A program made the position numbers and the translations under genes. DNA of 13,185 bases from Microcaldota archaeon. Its GTDB lineage: Archaea; Micrarchaeota; Micrarchaeia; Anstonellales; Anstonellaceae. Positions 5,359 to 11,739 of the stretch are shown one piece after another. Every line of letters begins with the position of its first letter. The stretch's first letter is position 1. The notes under the pieces were generated by a model, which saw nothing but the letters and a program-made list of their open reading frames with translations, had not been told where the DNA came from and did not search any database. The stretch spans positions 1 through 13,185 of the forward strand of contig JAHFEN010000004.1 in NCBI GenBank assembly GCA_023248455.1. Direction: 5' to 3'.

Positions 5359-7308
5359 CTAGAAGTACTCTTCCACGAACTTGTCTATGTTGACATCAGA
5401 TATGTCGTGCTTCACGAGCGGCTTTTCCTTTATGAACGGTATTTCGTCGGTGTAGAGCGGTTTTTCCTGCCTGTAGAAAACCCCCACGGGCCAGCGCTCG
5501 TATTCCTGCGCGCGCTTCATTGCCTGCTCGAGGCTGGTCTGGTCGTGGCCCTCTGTTTCAAGCTTGTAGATTTTCTTCTGGTAAAGCTCGTAGGGCAGAT
5601 CCTTCCTGAATGTGACGCAGGGCTGGAAAACGTCGATGAGCGCTATCCCCCTGTGGCGAACGCCCTGCATTATCAGGTCGGTGAGGTAGGGAATGTCCCC
5701 CGAAAAGCCTCGTGCCACGAATGTCGCGCCTGCGGCAAGCGCCATCATCAGCGGGTTGACCTCCTTTTCAATCGAGCCGTGCGGTGTGGATTTCGTCTTC
5801 ACGCCCTGCTTGGTGGTGGGCGAGGTCTGGCCCACGGTGAGCCCGTATATCTCGTTGTTGTGGACTACATAGGTGATGTTGAGGTTCCTGCGCATGGCGT
5901 GCACGAAGTGGCCCATCCCTATCCCGTAGCCGTCTCCGTCCCCGCCCACTGCCACCGTGGTCAGCCTGTCGTTTGCCAGGTGTATGCCAGTTGCAGCCGG
6001 GAGCGCCCTGCCGTGTATCCCTTCAAAGCCATAGGTCTTGATGTAATGCGGGAGCTTGCCCGAGCAGCCTATGCCTGAGACCACCACTGTCTCGTGCGCA
6101 GGCACGCCCAGCTTGGCAATCGCGCCCTTGAGGGCTATCAGTATGCCAAAGTCACCGCAGTTGTGCAAAACAGCATTCTCCCCTACGTAGCTGTGAACGC
6201 CTTCCACTTCGAAGTTGTGCACCGGACCGTCATAATCAAAGGTGGAAATTTCGCGAATTGGCGTCAATACGAAATCCTCGAGGATGATGCTTGAGGTGGT
6301 CTTTCCTTCCGGACGAAGCTCTATGTACTGGTCTAGAGCAGAAGAAAGGAGAGCAAGGTCGCGCCTGCTCACCACTTGTATTGAATAAGACTCTTTGTGC
6401 ATTCCTCGGGCTTTGTTGATTGAAATTGTAGGCACTATCTGGTGGCGTACCAGCAGCACCTTTAGCTGCTCTGCAAGCAGGCGTGAGATTGTTCTGTAAT
6501 TGGCCCTGCCCCTTCCAATCCATCCATCGCCGCTCCACATGCCCTTCAGCAGGCCTTTTTGCTTTATCTTGGGCAGAAGCATCATGAAATGGGGTATTCT
6601 CTTGTTTTGCGCGCCAGCTCCAAACCATTCCGCAAAAAGACGGGAGAGCTGTGAGGAAGCGATTAATACATCCACAGTGTGCTTGTTTTCTCTCACCCTA
6701 ACCGATGGTGAGATGCCAAATATGTTCACTGAGAGTCTGATTACGTCATCAATGAATTCCTGCTCCTTGGAGTTGAAAGTAAAACACACTTCCCTGCTGT
6801 GGGAACAACCTTCTGCAATGTAGTAGCCACAGAGCCGCAGTAAATTCCCATCAGCCTTGACAGACTTTGGAAGCTGCCTGCTTTTCCTGTCCATTGCCTT
6901 TTTGACAAGAGGAAGCTCTATTTCTTCGAGGTCTTTTTCCTCCCTCATTATCGGATAGGCAAGATAGTCGCCCTTTTTGAGCTTGTCAGTGCGAGTCCAG
7001 TTAAGATCGAATTCCTTGTTGTGGCGTTTGACATGCTCCCTTTTGACGGAGAGGACCGGGTGTTCTTCCGTCAGAGTGGTGGAACCAAGGCACTTGGAGG
7101 TAACCTTGCACATCTTGCCCTTGTGCCTGTGGACAAAAACTTCCGTTACTTCATGGTACTTGCCGTCGCTTCCAAGCACCCTGTCGCCAATTTTTACATT
7201 CTCTATTTTGTCAACCGAGGGGTTCTTTTGTATGAGCGAGCCTGGCAAGAGGCAGCCAGGGCACCAGTCTGGCATGTGCGAAACATTGAGCTCTGTTACG
7301 GTCACCAT
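5359..7308 (-). CDS. 2-oxoacid:ferredoxin oxidoreductase beta subunit, intein-containing precursor
   Basis: The precursor has 649 residues and is spliced to about 284. This is the TPP-binding subunit that, with alpha, oxidises a 2-oxoacid plus CoA to acyl-CoA, reducing ferredoxin. N-extein residues 1-18 end in WCPG and the C-extein begins CGDFGIL at 384. TPP/Mg motifs are GGDGDGYGIG (455-464) and HNNEIYGLTVGQ-SPTT (484-498). The expected [4Fe-4S] ligands are Cys16, the spliced Cys384, Cys415 (GIGCSG) and Cys564 (QPCVTF). The substrate (pyruvate, 2-oxoglutarate or a branched-chain oxoacid) cannot be told from this. I chose ATG 7308 because GTGAT (7317-7313) lies four bases upstream, the same arrangement as in alpha. 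GTG 7317, overlapping the alpha stop, is an alternative adding three residues. No separate ferredoxin-like delta subunit is present. Confidence 0.93.
   Translation of the reverse strand: MVTVTELNVSHMPDWCPGCLLPGSLIQKNPSVDKIENVKIGDRVLGSDGKYHEVTEVFVHRHKGKMCKVTSKCLGSTTLTEEHPVLSVKREHVKRHNKEFDLNWTRTDKLKKGDYLAYPIMREEKDLEEIELPLVKKAMDRKSRQLPKSVKADGNLLRLCGYYIAEGCSHSREVCFTFNSKEQEFIDDVIRLSVNIFGISPSVRVRENKHTVDVLIASSQLSRLFAEWFGAGAQNKRIPHFMMLLPKIKQKGLLKGMWSGDGWIGRGRANYRTISRLLAEQLKVLLVRHQIVPTISINKARGMHKESYSIQVVSRRDLALLSSALDQYIELRPEGKTTSSIILEDFVLTPIREISTFDYDGPVHNFEVEGVHSYVGENAVLHNCGDFGILIALKGAIAKLGVPAHETVVVSGIGCSGKLPHYIKTYGFEGIHGRALPAATGIHLANDRLTTVAVGGDGDGYGIGMGHFVHAMRRNLNITYVVHNNEIYGLTVGQTSPTTKQGVKTKSTPHGSIEKEVNPLMMALAAGATFVARGFSGDIPYLTDLIMQGVRHRGIALIDVFQPCVTFRKDLPYELYQKKIYKLETEGHDQTSLEQAMKRAQEYERWPVGVFYRQEKPLYTDEIPFIKEKPLVKHDISDVNIDKFVEEYF
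6160..7254 (-). mobile_element. Intein with LAGLIDADG homing endonuclease inside the beta subunit
   Basis: The intein is 365 residues, residues 19-383 of the precursor. Block A begins with nucleophile Cys19 (CLLPGSLIQ). Block B has TEEH (80-83). Block F is VHNFEVEGVHSYVGENAV, and block G ends in HN followed by Cys+1. Two DOD motifs are present: LCGYYIAEG (159-167, acidic Glu166) and LKGMWSGDG (254-262, acidic Asp261), spaced 95 residues, as in an intact LAGLIDADG endonuclease. All splicing residues look intact. Base composition differs from the host gene: hand counts give 42-43% GC in lines 6661-6720 and 6721-6780, versus 67% in extein line 5941-6000. This supports recent horizontal arrival. 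Splicing joins WCPG to CGDFG and so rebuilds the iron-sulfur binding motif. Confidence 0.95.
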
Positions 7309-7312
7309 GTCA

Positions 7313-7317
7313 ATCAC
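7313..7317 (-). promoter_or_regulatory. Ribosome binding site of the beta subunit overlapping the alpha stop
   Basis: On the minus strand GTGAT includes the alpha stop TGA (7316-7314) and lies four bases before ATG 7308. It implies coupled translation of the two subunits. Confidence 0.55.
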
Positions 7318-9062
7318 TTTTTGGCTATTTTCCTCACCTGCTCTGCTATCTCTTCTGGTGCGAATGGTCGCCCGTCATAGCGCAGGTATGCCTTCTCGAT
7401 GTAATAGCCTGTCTTCTGGAAAATCCACGCGCGCATCTGCGCCTGCGAATTGCCCTCGAGGATGAGCGTGTTCCTTGCCCTGGTGAGGGCTGAGAGCACC
7501 TGCCTTGCAGGGAAGGGGTTGGCGTAGCGCAAGTGCATCATGCGCGCCTTCACCCCTTCTGACTCCAGCAGCTTGAGCGATTCGAGCGCTGGCATCTTGG
7601 TCGAGCCCCAGCAGACCAGCAGTATTTGCGCCTCCTCCTCGCCTGCCCCGTGGAACGACGGCGCTATCATTGACTGCGGGATTGCCGCAAGCTTGCGCTC
7701 GCGCTTGTCTATCATGGAAACGCGCATCTGCGGATCTTCGGACGTGAAGCCGGTTTCGTCGTGCTCGTAGCTGGAGCAGACATGGATGCCGTTTTTCATC
7801 CCCGGGAGGCATCGGCCGGAGATTCCGTCATCGCTGAAGGCATGGCGCTTGTAGCCCGTTGCGTTTTCCATCTGCTCCTCGCTCATGAGCTTGCCCCTGT
7901 CTAATTTCACCGGGATGCCCCGGACGTCATCAATCGTCATCGAGGATTCGGACAGGAACTTGTCAAGGAGCACAATCACCGGCGTCTGCACCAGCTCGGC
8001 GATGTTGAAGGCGTTTATCGCCTGGATGTAGCACTCCTGCGGGTCGCCAGGCGCAATCACCACGCGCGGGAATTCGCCGTGCGAGGCGTGCAGCGCGAAC
8101 TGCAAGTCTGCTTGCTCGGTGTATGTCGGCAGGCCTGTGGAGGGCCCTGCGCGCTGCGATTCGAAAATCACCGCAGGGGTTTCGGATATCCCCATCATGC
8201 CAAGGGCTTCCACCATGAGTGAGAAGCCGCCGCCCGATGTCGCGGTCATTGAGCGCGCGCCTGCAAACGCAGCGCCTGCGATCATGTTCGCAGCCGCAAT
8301 CTCATCCTCGGTCTGCTTTACTATTATCCCATAGTCGGTATCGTGACCAGCCATGAGGTGAAGTATGGAGGAGGATGGGCTCATGGGGTATTCCGCCACA
8401 AACTTGCAGCCGGCCTTCACCGCGCCCAGCACAGAAGCCTCATTGCCGTTTATGAACATGGTCTTCTCGCGCTTTACGAACTCGATTTTTATCTTGAATG
8501 GCTCCTTGAGCGAAGCATTGGAAAAATCGTAGCCTGCGCGCGCGGCTGCGATGTTCGCGCCCACCACCTGCTTGCCTTTGCGCGCCCATATCTTGGTCAG
8601 CATGTTCTCCAAAATGGCAAAATCCAGCTGCATAATGCCCATGGATGCGCCTAGGGCGACTGTATTGAACATTATCTCTCCGCCCGCGGCTGAGGCCATC
8701 TGCGAAAGCGGCGCGCCTATGAAAATCAAGTGGTCCTTTGCAATCGACTCGGCCCCCTTGATCTTGTTCGAATCGTAGATGATTGCAGCGCCGTCCGAAA
8801 GCTCGGGCGCATGAACCTCAATGGTTTTCCTGTCAAGCGCAATCAGTATGTCGAATTTCCCCACTATGCCGCTGATAGGCTCTGGCGCTGCGCGCACCAT
8901 GTAGGTGTTGTGCCCTCCCTTGATGAGCGATGGATAGTCGTTGGTCCCGAAAACTTCCAGCCCTGAGCGCTGCAGGCACTTTGCAAAAAGCATGCCCACT
9001 GTTGCCACACCGCTGCCTGCGGGACCGCCGATTTTGAAATTCACCCGGTTTATGACTGCCAT
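7314..9062 (-). CDS. 2-oxoacid:ferredoxin oxidoreductase alpha subunit (gamma-alpha fusion)
   Basis: The protein has 582 residues and is the partner of the beta gene. The N-terminal gamma domain (about 1-195) starts KIGGPAGSGV (10-19) and holds YPSLIKGGHNTY. The alpha (pyrimidine-side) domain begins about 200 and contains YPMSPSSS (225-232; usually YPITPSS), QTEDEIAA, ATSGGGFSLM and FESQRAGPSTGLPT. A C-terminal transketolase-like domain follows (about 450-582). Gamma fused to alpha with a separate beta is the two-subunit arrangement known from Sulfolobus and many KorAB-type enzymes. I chose ATG 9062 because GTGAT lies four bases upstream; GTG 9071 and ATG 9068 are alternatives that would bury this site. 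The stop lies inside the beta ribosome site. KorAB-like length and motifs allow 2-oxoglutarate as substrate, which would fit the dehydrogenase in the same window, but the substrate is unproven. Confidence 0.93.
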   Translation of the reverse strand: MAVINRVNFKIGGPAGSGVATVGMLFAKCLQRSGLEVFGTNDYPSLIKGGHNTYMVRAAPEPISGIVGKFDILIALDRKTIEVHAPELSDGAAIIYDSNKIKGAESIAKDHLIFIGAPLSQMASAAGGEIMFNTVALGASMGIMQLDFAILENMLTKIWARKGKQVVGANIAAARAGYDFSNASLKEPFKIKIEFVKREKTMFINGNEASVLGAVKAGCKFVAEYPMSPSSSILHLMAGHDTDYGIIVKQTEDEIAAANMIAGAAFAGARSMTATSGGGFSLMVEALGMMGISETPAVIFESQRAGPSTGLPTYTEQADLQFALHASHGEFPRVVIAPGDPQECYIQAINAFNIAELVQTPVIVLLDKFLSESSMTIDDVRGIPVKLDRGKLMSEEQMENATGYKRHAFSDDGISGRCLPGMKNGIHVCSSYEHDETGFTSEDPQMRVSMIDKRERKLAAIPQSMIAPSFHGAGEEEAQILLVCWGSTKMPALESLKLLESEGVKARMMHLRYANPFPARQVLSALTRARNTLILEGNSQAQMRAWIFQKTGYYIEKAYLRYDGRPFAPEEIAEQVRKIAKK

Positions 9063-9066
9063 TAGC

Positions 9067-9071
9067 ATCAC
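9067..9071 (-). promoter_or_regulatory. Ribosome binding site of the alpha subunit
   Basis: On the minus strand GTGAT is followed by GCTA and ATG 9062, the same four-base spacing as in the beta gene. This decides the start against GTG 9071 and ATG 9068. Confidence 0.5.
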
Positions 9072-9118
9072 ATGCTACCCAATGCCCATCTGTCGCACCT
9101 AGTACGTTCCGTGATGAA

Positions 9119-9137
9119 ATTTATAAGGCTTATATTC
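9119..9137 (-). promoter_or_regulatory. Probable TATA region of the alpha-beta operon, symmetric
   Basis: On the minus strand two TATA-like words, AATATAAG and CTTATAAAT, overlap around a 13-bp palindrome TATAAG-G-CTTATA (9122-9134). Predicted starts at about 9097-9106 would give a leader of 35-45 bases. Because the element is symmetric it reads as a TATA box in either direction. Confidence 0.5.
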
Positions 9138-9180
9138 GTAGATTGACGTAGTTTTGGAAGAATGAGAAGGCGGGAAAAAA

Positions 9181-9243
9181 TCAGTTGCTCTTTGCCCGCT
9201 TCCTTGACTGCCTTCTTGTTGCCGCCATTTTCCCCCGTTTCAT
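9181..9243 (-). CDS. Small basic ORF, 20 residues, function unknown
   Basis: ATG 9243 is preceded on the minus strand by GGGGTGA (9254-9248) four bases upstream, among the best ribosome sites in the window. The peptide has 20 residues, nine of them Lys or Arg (it begins MKRGKM and ends RKRAKSN), with no acidic residue. Such composition fits an RNA- or ribosome-binding peptide. Archaeal ribosomal protein L41e is a similarly tiny basic peptide, but I cannot align it convincingly. It lies between tRNA-Arg and the alpha subunit promoter, on the same strand. It may be chance, since very short ORFs are common; the ribosome site and composition are the only support. Confidence 0.45.
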   Translation of the reverse strand: MKRGKMAATRRQSRKRAKSN

Positions 9244-9280
9244 GTTTTCACCCCTAATCCTTTGATATTAAAATAATAAA

Positions 9281-9354
9281 CGCCCTCGCCGCGATTTGAA
9301 CGCGGATCTCAAGCTCCGCAAGCTCGCATGCTATCCAAGTTATACCACGAGGGC
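9281..9354 (-). tRNA. tRNA-Arg, anticodon GCG
   Basis: It is 74 bases long, with no intron and no encoded CCA. The acceptor GCCCTCG/CGAGGGC pairs fully, with discriminator G. The anticodon stem CGAGC/GCTTG includes one G-T pair and encloses loop TTGCGGA. The anticodon GCG occupies 9319-9317 and reads CGC and CGU. The T-stem CCGCG/CGCGG encloses TTCAAAT. The D-loop has the GG pair and A20, a known arginine identity base. The D-stem (GTAT/GCAT) is weak, with one A-C mismatch and two G-T pairs. A T-rich stretch after the gene (minus strand 9280-9265) can end transcription. It lies 22 bases after the DUF62 gene on the same strand and may be co-transcribed with it. Confidence 0.9.
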
Positions 9355-9376
9355 GGAAACTTAAGAGAGAATAAGG

Positions 9377-10366
9377 TTAAGAAGGTTGGGCAGGGCGGCT
9401 GATTTCGACAGTGATGGGCTCCCCAACAATGAAATTGAACCGCTTGGAAGCCTCGCCTTGGTTTATGGCAAGGTGCCAGAAAGCATTCCCCTGCGGGAGC
9501 ATGAGCGGCGAGCCCACTGGCACTGCGCTGAAATGCTCTGCGAATGGGACATTGAGGGAAACGCGCGACTCGCCCCCGGTGACCTTCAAAACCATGCCGA
9601 ACGGGACTGCACCGTTAAGCTGGGTAGTCGAAGGTATGTTGGTCACGAAGCTGCCGTAATGCTCGATGGCTTCTATATGCCCTGACACCTTTCCACCATC
9701 TATCTTTGCCTCCTTCCAAACCCCAACCTCGCCGAACCCAGCAAGCGGGATTTCCTTGCCTAATGAGGCTGGGATTCCCCTCGCCTTTATTATTGCCCCT
9801 GCTGCCGGTGCAAAAAGGGCGTCGCCGTCCACTGCCTTGACTCCACCCTGCTCGCGCTTTATAACGTGCATGCTGTCTCTGGAAATCTCGACCGCTTTCA
9901 CGATGCCGTAAAGCTTGTTAAGTCCTCGAAGCACAAGGTCAAATACGCCATTATGCGGGCCGACAAAAAATGAGTTGTTGCCTGCCTGCACTGCTATGGG
10001 CTTCCTGTCGCTTCCCACCGTAGGGTCAACCACGCAGACAAAGACTGTGTTTGGAAGCGCAAGCCGGATGTTTGATTCCAGAAACAGGGCGGCGGAGGAG
10101 ATCTTGAATTTTGGTATTTCGTGAGAGAGCGAATGGACTTCGGCATTTGTTCTCCTTCCAGAATAATTCGACACCTCGGATTCCAGGCGCTTGCCGTCTG
10201 CGCCCCAGTCGGTTACAAGCTGCACAGACCATGGCCGCAGCACAGGTATGGCACGCCTGGCAAATCCTGTTGATAAGCGCTGGAGCCCCTCCGCTGCCCG
10301 GAGCTGAAGGAGCGTGTTCGGGGAGCGCGGCTCGCCGAAATTTGGGCTCTTGAATGCACTTGCCAT
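9377..10366 (-). CDS. SAM hydroxide adenosyltransferase-like protein (DUF62 / SAM hydrolase family)
   Basis: Known family members split S-adenosylmethionine with water into adenosine and methionine. Visible elements are VQLVTDWG (48-55), FVCVVDPTVGSDRKPIAV (109-126), FVGPHNGVFD (134-143), DGDALFAPAAG (180-190), and the C-terminal barrel segment IEAIEHYGSFVTNIP. At 329 residues it is longer than the usual roughly 260-280, with about 45 extra N-terminal residues. ATG 10366 is supported by a TATA-like TTTTAATA about 26 bases upstream (leaderless transcript); GTG 10225 would give a family-typical 282 residues. Several positions differ from the consensus I remember: DIRxAAF reads KISSAALF, GTVHVAVVDP reads NTVFVCVVDP, PDNG reads PHNG. 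Loss of the conserved Arg and His makes the reaction uncertain. It is divergent from metK. Confidence 0.8.
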   Translation of the reverse strand: MASAFKSPNFGEPRSPNTLLQLRAAEGLQRLSTGFARRAIPVLRPWSVQLVTDWGADGKRLESEVSNYSGRRTNAEVHSLSHEIPKFKISSAALFLESNIRLALPNTVFVCVVDPTVGSDRKPIAVQAGNNSFFVGPHNGVFDLVLRGLNKLYGIVKAVEISRDSMHVIKREQGGVKAVDGDALFAPAAGAIIKARGIPASLGKEIPLAGFGEVGVWKEAKIDGGKVSGHIEAIEHYGSFVTNIPSTTQLNGAVPFGMVLKVTGGESRVSLNVPFAEHFSAVPVGSPLMLPQGNAFWHLAINQGEASKRFNFIVGEPITVEISRPAQPS

Positions 10367-10388
10367 GCCTTTTTTGCCTTCAGCCGGC

Positions 10389-10396
10389 TATTAAAA
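10389..10396 (-). promoter_or_regulatory. TATA-like element of the DUF62 gene
   Basis: On the minus strand TTTTAATA is centred about 26-27 bases from 10366, so the transcript would start at or next to the ATG (leaderless). No Shine-Dalgarno precedes this ATG, which agrees. Confidence 0.45.
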
Positions 10397-10411
10397 GGCT
10401 CCTGCCGGCAA

Positions 10412-10427
10412 TATTCTAAAAAGAATA
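10412..10427. promoter_or_regulatory. Perfect inverted repeat in the divergent metK/DUF62 control region
   Basis: TATTCT and AGAATA, separated by AAAA, form a perfect 6-bp dyad midway between the two divergent promoters. It could be an operator for a dimeric regulator acting on both genes; function is inferred from position only. Confidence 0.3.
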
Positions 10428-10478
10428 ATAAGTAGTGGAGATGATTCTAGTCAGATTGGAATAAACCTGGCAATACAC

Positions 10479-10486
10479 TTTATAAG
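10479..10486 (+). promoter_or_regulatory. TATA box of metK
   Basis: TTTATAAG is centred about 26 bases before 10508, so the leader would be about 12 bases and begin at the ribosome site GGAGGTTATC (10508-10517), which differs from the archaeal ideal at one base. Confidence 0.6.
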
Positions 10487-10519
10487 CCAAAAAGGCGCGC
10501 AACAAACGGAGGTTATCGC

Positions 10520-11698
10520 ATGGCTGGAAAAACTTACCTTTTCACTTCAGAGTCGGTCACCGAGGGGCACCCTGACAAAATCTGCGACCAGATTTCAGAT
10601 GCCATACTGGACGACCTGATACGCCAGGACCCGCACTCGCACGTGGGGGTGGAGGCGCTTGCCACTACTGGCCTCATAGTGGTAGCAGGGGAAGTGACCA
10701 CCAAGGGATATTCAGATGTCGAGAGCATAATCAGAAGGACAATTGACAAGATTGGCTACAACAAGCCAGAGTACCAGTTTGACACCAAGGGCAGCGGTGT
10801 GCTTGTTTCAATACACTCCCAATCGCCCGACATTGCTCAGGGCGTGAAGGAAGACAGCCTGGAGGAAATAGGGGCAGGGGACCAGGGCATAATGTTCGGG
10901 TATGCCGTTAATGAAACGCCTGAGCTCATGCCCCTTCCCATTTCCCTTGCTCACAGGCTGGCCCAGAAAATGTCGGAGGCAAGGAAGAAGAAAACCCTGC
11001 CTTATCTCCGCCCAGACGGAAAAACGCAGGTCACTGTGGAATACGACGAGAAGCACAAGCCGCAGCGCGTGACAACCGTTGTGATTGCAGCCCAGCACGA
11101 CGACAAGTTCGAGGGCAAGGAGCTGGCAACCGAAAAAATAAAGGCTGACCTTATCGAACTGGCCGTCAAGCCTGTACTCGGAAAGTACTTCACTCCTGAC
11201 ACAAAAGTTGTTGTGAACGGCACTGGCCGCTTTGTGCTCGGAGGCCCTGCCGGAGACACAGGGGTGACTGGCAGGAAAGTCATTGTGGACACATACGGCG
11301 GCATGTCTGCACACGGTGGAGGCTGCATGTCCGGGAAAGACCCCACCAAGGTGGACAGGTCCGCATCCTACATGGCTCGCTACGTAGCAAAAAACATCGT
11401 TGCCGCGGGATTGGCTGAAAAATGCGAGGTGCAGCTTGCCTATGTAATCGGGGTTGCAGAGCCTGTCTCAATATTCATCGACACGTTTGGGACCGGAAAA
11501 ATCGAGAACGGGAAGCTAGTGGATCTCATCAGGAAGAACTTCAGGCTGAAACCCGGGCAGATAATACAGGACTTGAAGCTGCGAAGGCCGATTTACGAGA
11601 AAACAGCCGCATACGGTCACTTCGGCAGGGAAGACCCGGACTTCACCTGGGAAAAGACGGACAAGGCCGGAGAGCTGAAAAAGCAGGCAGGTTTTTAA
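10520..11698 (+). CDS. metK: S-adenosylmethionine synthetase, bacterial type
   Basis: The 392-residue enzyme makes SAM from methionine and ATP. Family motifs are EGHPDK (15-20), HSQSPDIAQGV (99-109), GAGDQGIMFGYA (118-129), GRFVLGGPAGDTGVTGRK (236-252) and GGGCMSGKDPTKVDRS (266-281). It clearly belongs to the bacterial/eukaryotic MetK family and not to the separate archaeal MAT family, whose N-terminus and motifs are quite different. The active-site segment normally reads GGGAFSGKD; here Ala-Phe is Cys-Met (269-270). Length and all other blocks are normal, so it should be active. The ribosome site GGAGGTTATC and a TATA box support the start. It is transcribed away from the DUF62 gene across a 153-base gap. 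The GTTTTTAAGC around its stop may be the TATA element of the next gene. Confidence 0.96.
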   Translation: MAGKTYLFTSESVTEGHPDKICDQISDAILDDLIRQDPHSHVGVEALATTGLIVVAGEVTTKGYSDVESIIRRTIDKIGYNKPEYQFDTKGSGVLVSIHSQSPDIAQGVKEDSLEEIGAGDQGIMFGYAVNETPELMPLPISLAHRLAQKMSEARKKKTLPYLRPDGKTQVTVEYDEKHKPQRVTTVVIAAQHDDKFEGKELATEKIKADLIELAVKPVLGKYFTPDTKVVVNGTGRFVLGGPAGDTGVTGRKVIVDTYGGMSAHGGGCMSGKDPTKVDRSASYMARYVAKNIVAAGLAEKCEVQLAYVIGVAEPVSIFIDTFGTGKIENGKLVDLIRKNFRLKPGQIIQDLKLRRPIYEKTAAYGHFGREDPDFTWEKTDKAGELKKQAGF

Positions 11699-11699
11699 G
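11692..11699 (+). promoter_or_regulatory. TATA-like element of the zinc-ribbon/aEF-1beta pair
   Basis: TTTTTAAG overlaps the metK stop and would start a transcript near 11722, leaving a short leader with the ribosome site GGTGAT (11729-11734). Confidence 0.4.
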
Positions 11700-11739
11700 C
11701 CCAACGCCATCTAAGAAAGCCCACAAACGGTGATTTTGA

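Noticed and set aside
5278..6078. Plus-strand open frame of 266 codons opposite the beta subunit
   Set aside because: It is antisense to conserved TPP and Fe-S motifs of the beta subunit, has no ribosome site and resembles no family; long antisense frames are expected at high GC.
6160..7254. Interruption of the beta gene as a frameshift, fusion or group I/II intron
   Set aside because: The frame is continuous and codes for all intein splicing blocks and two LAGLIDADG motifs.
9162..9257. Plus-strand 31-codon ORF downstream of the symmetric TATA element
   Set aside because: It has only a weak GGAAG upstream, an unremarkable product, and is antisense to the small basic ORF, which has a much better ribosome site.
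9281..9354. Reading the tRNA as alanine (anticodon TGC)
   Set aside because: Shifting the anticodon loop by one base breaks the anticodon stem; the CGAGC/GCTTG stem fixes the loop and anticodon GCG (Arg).
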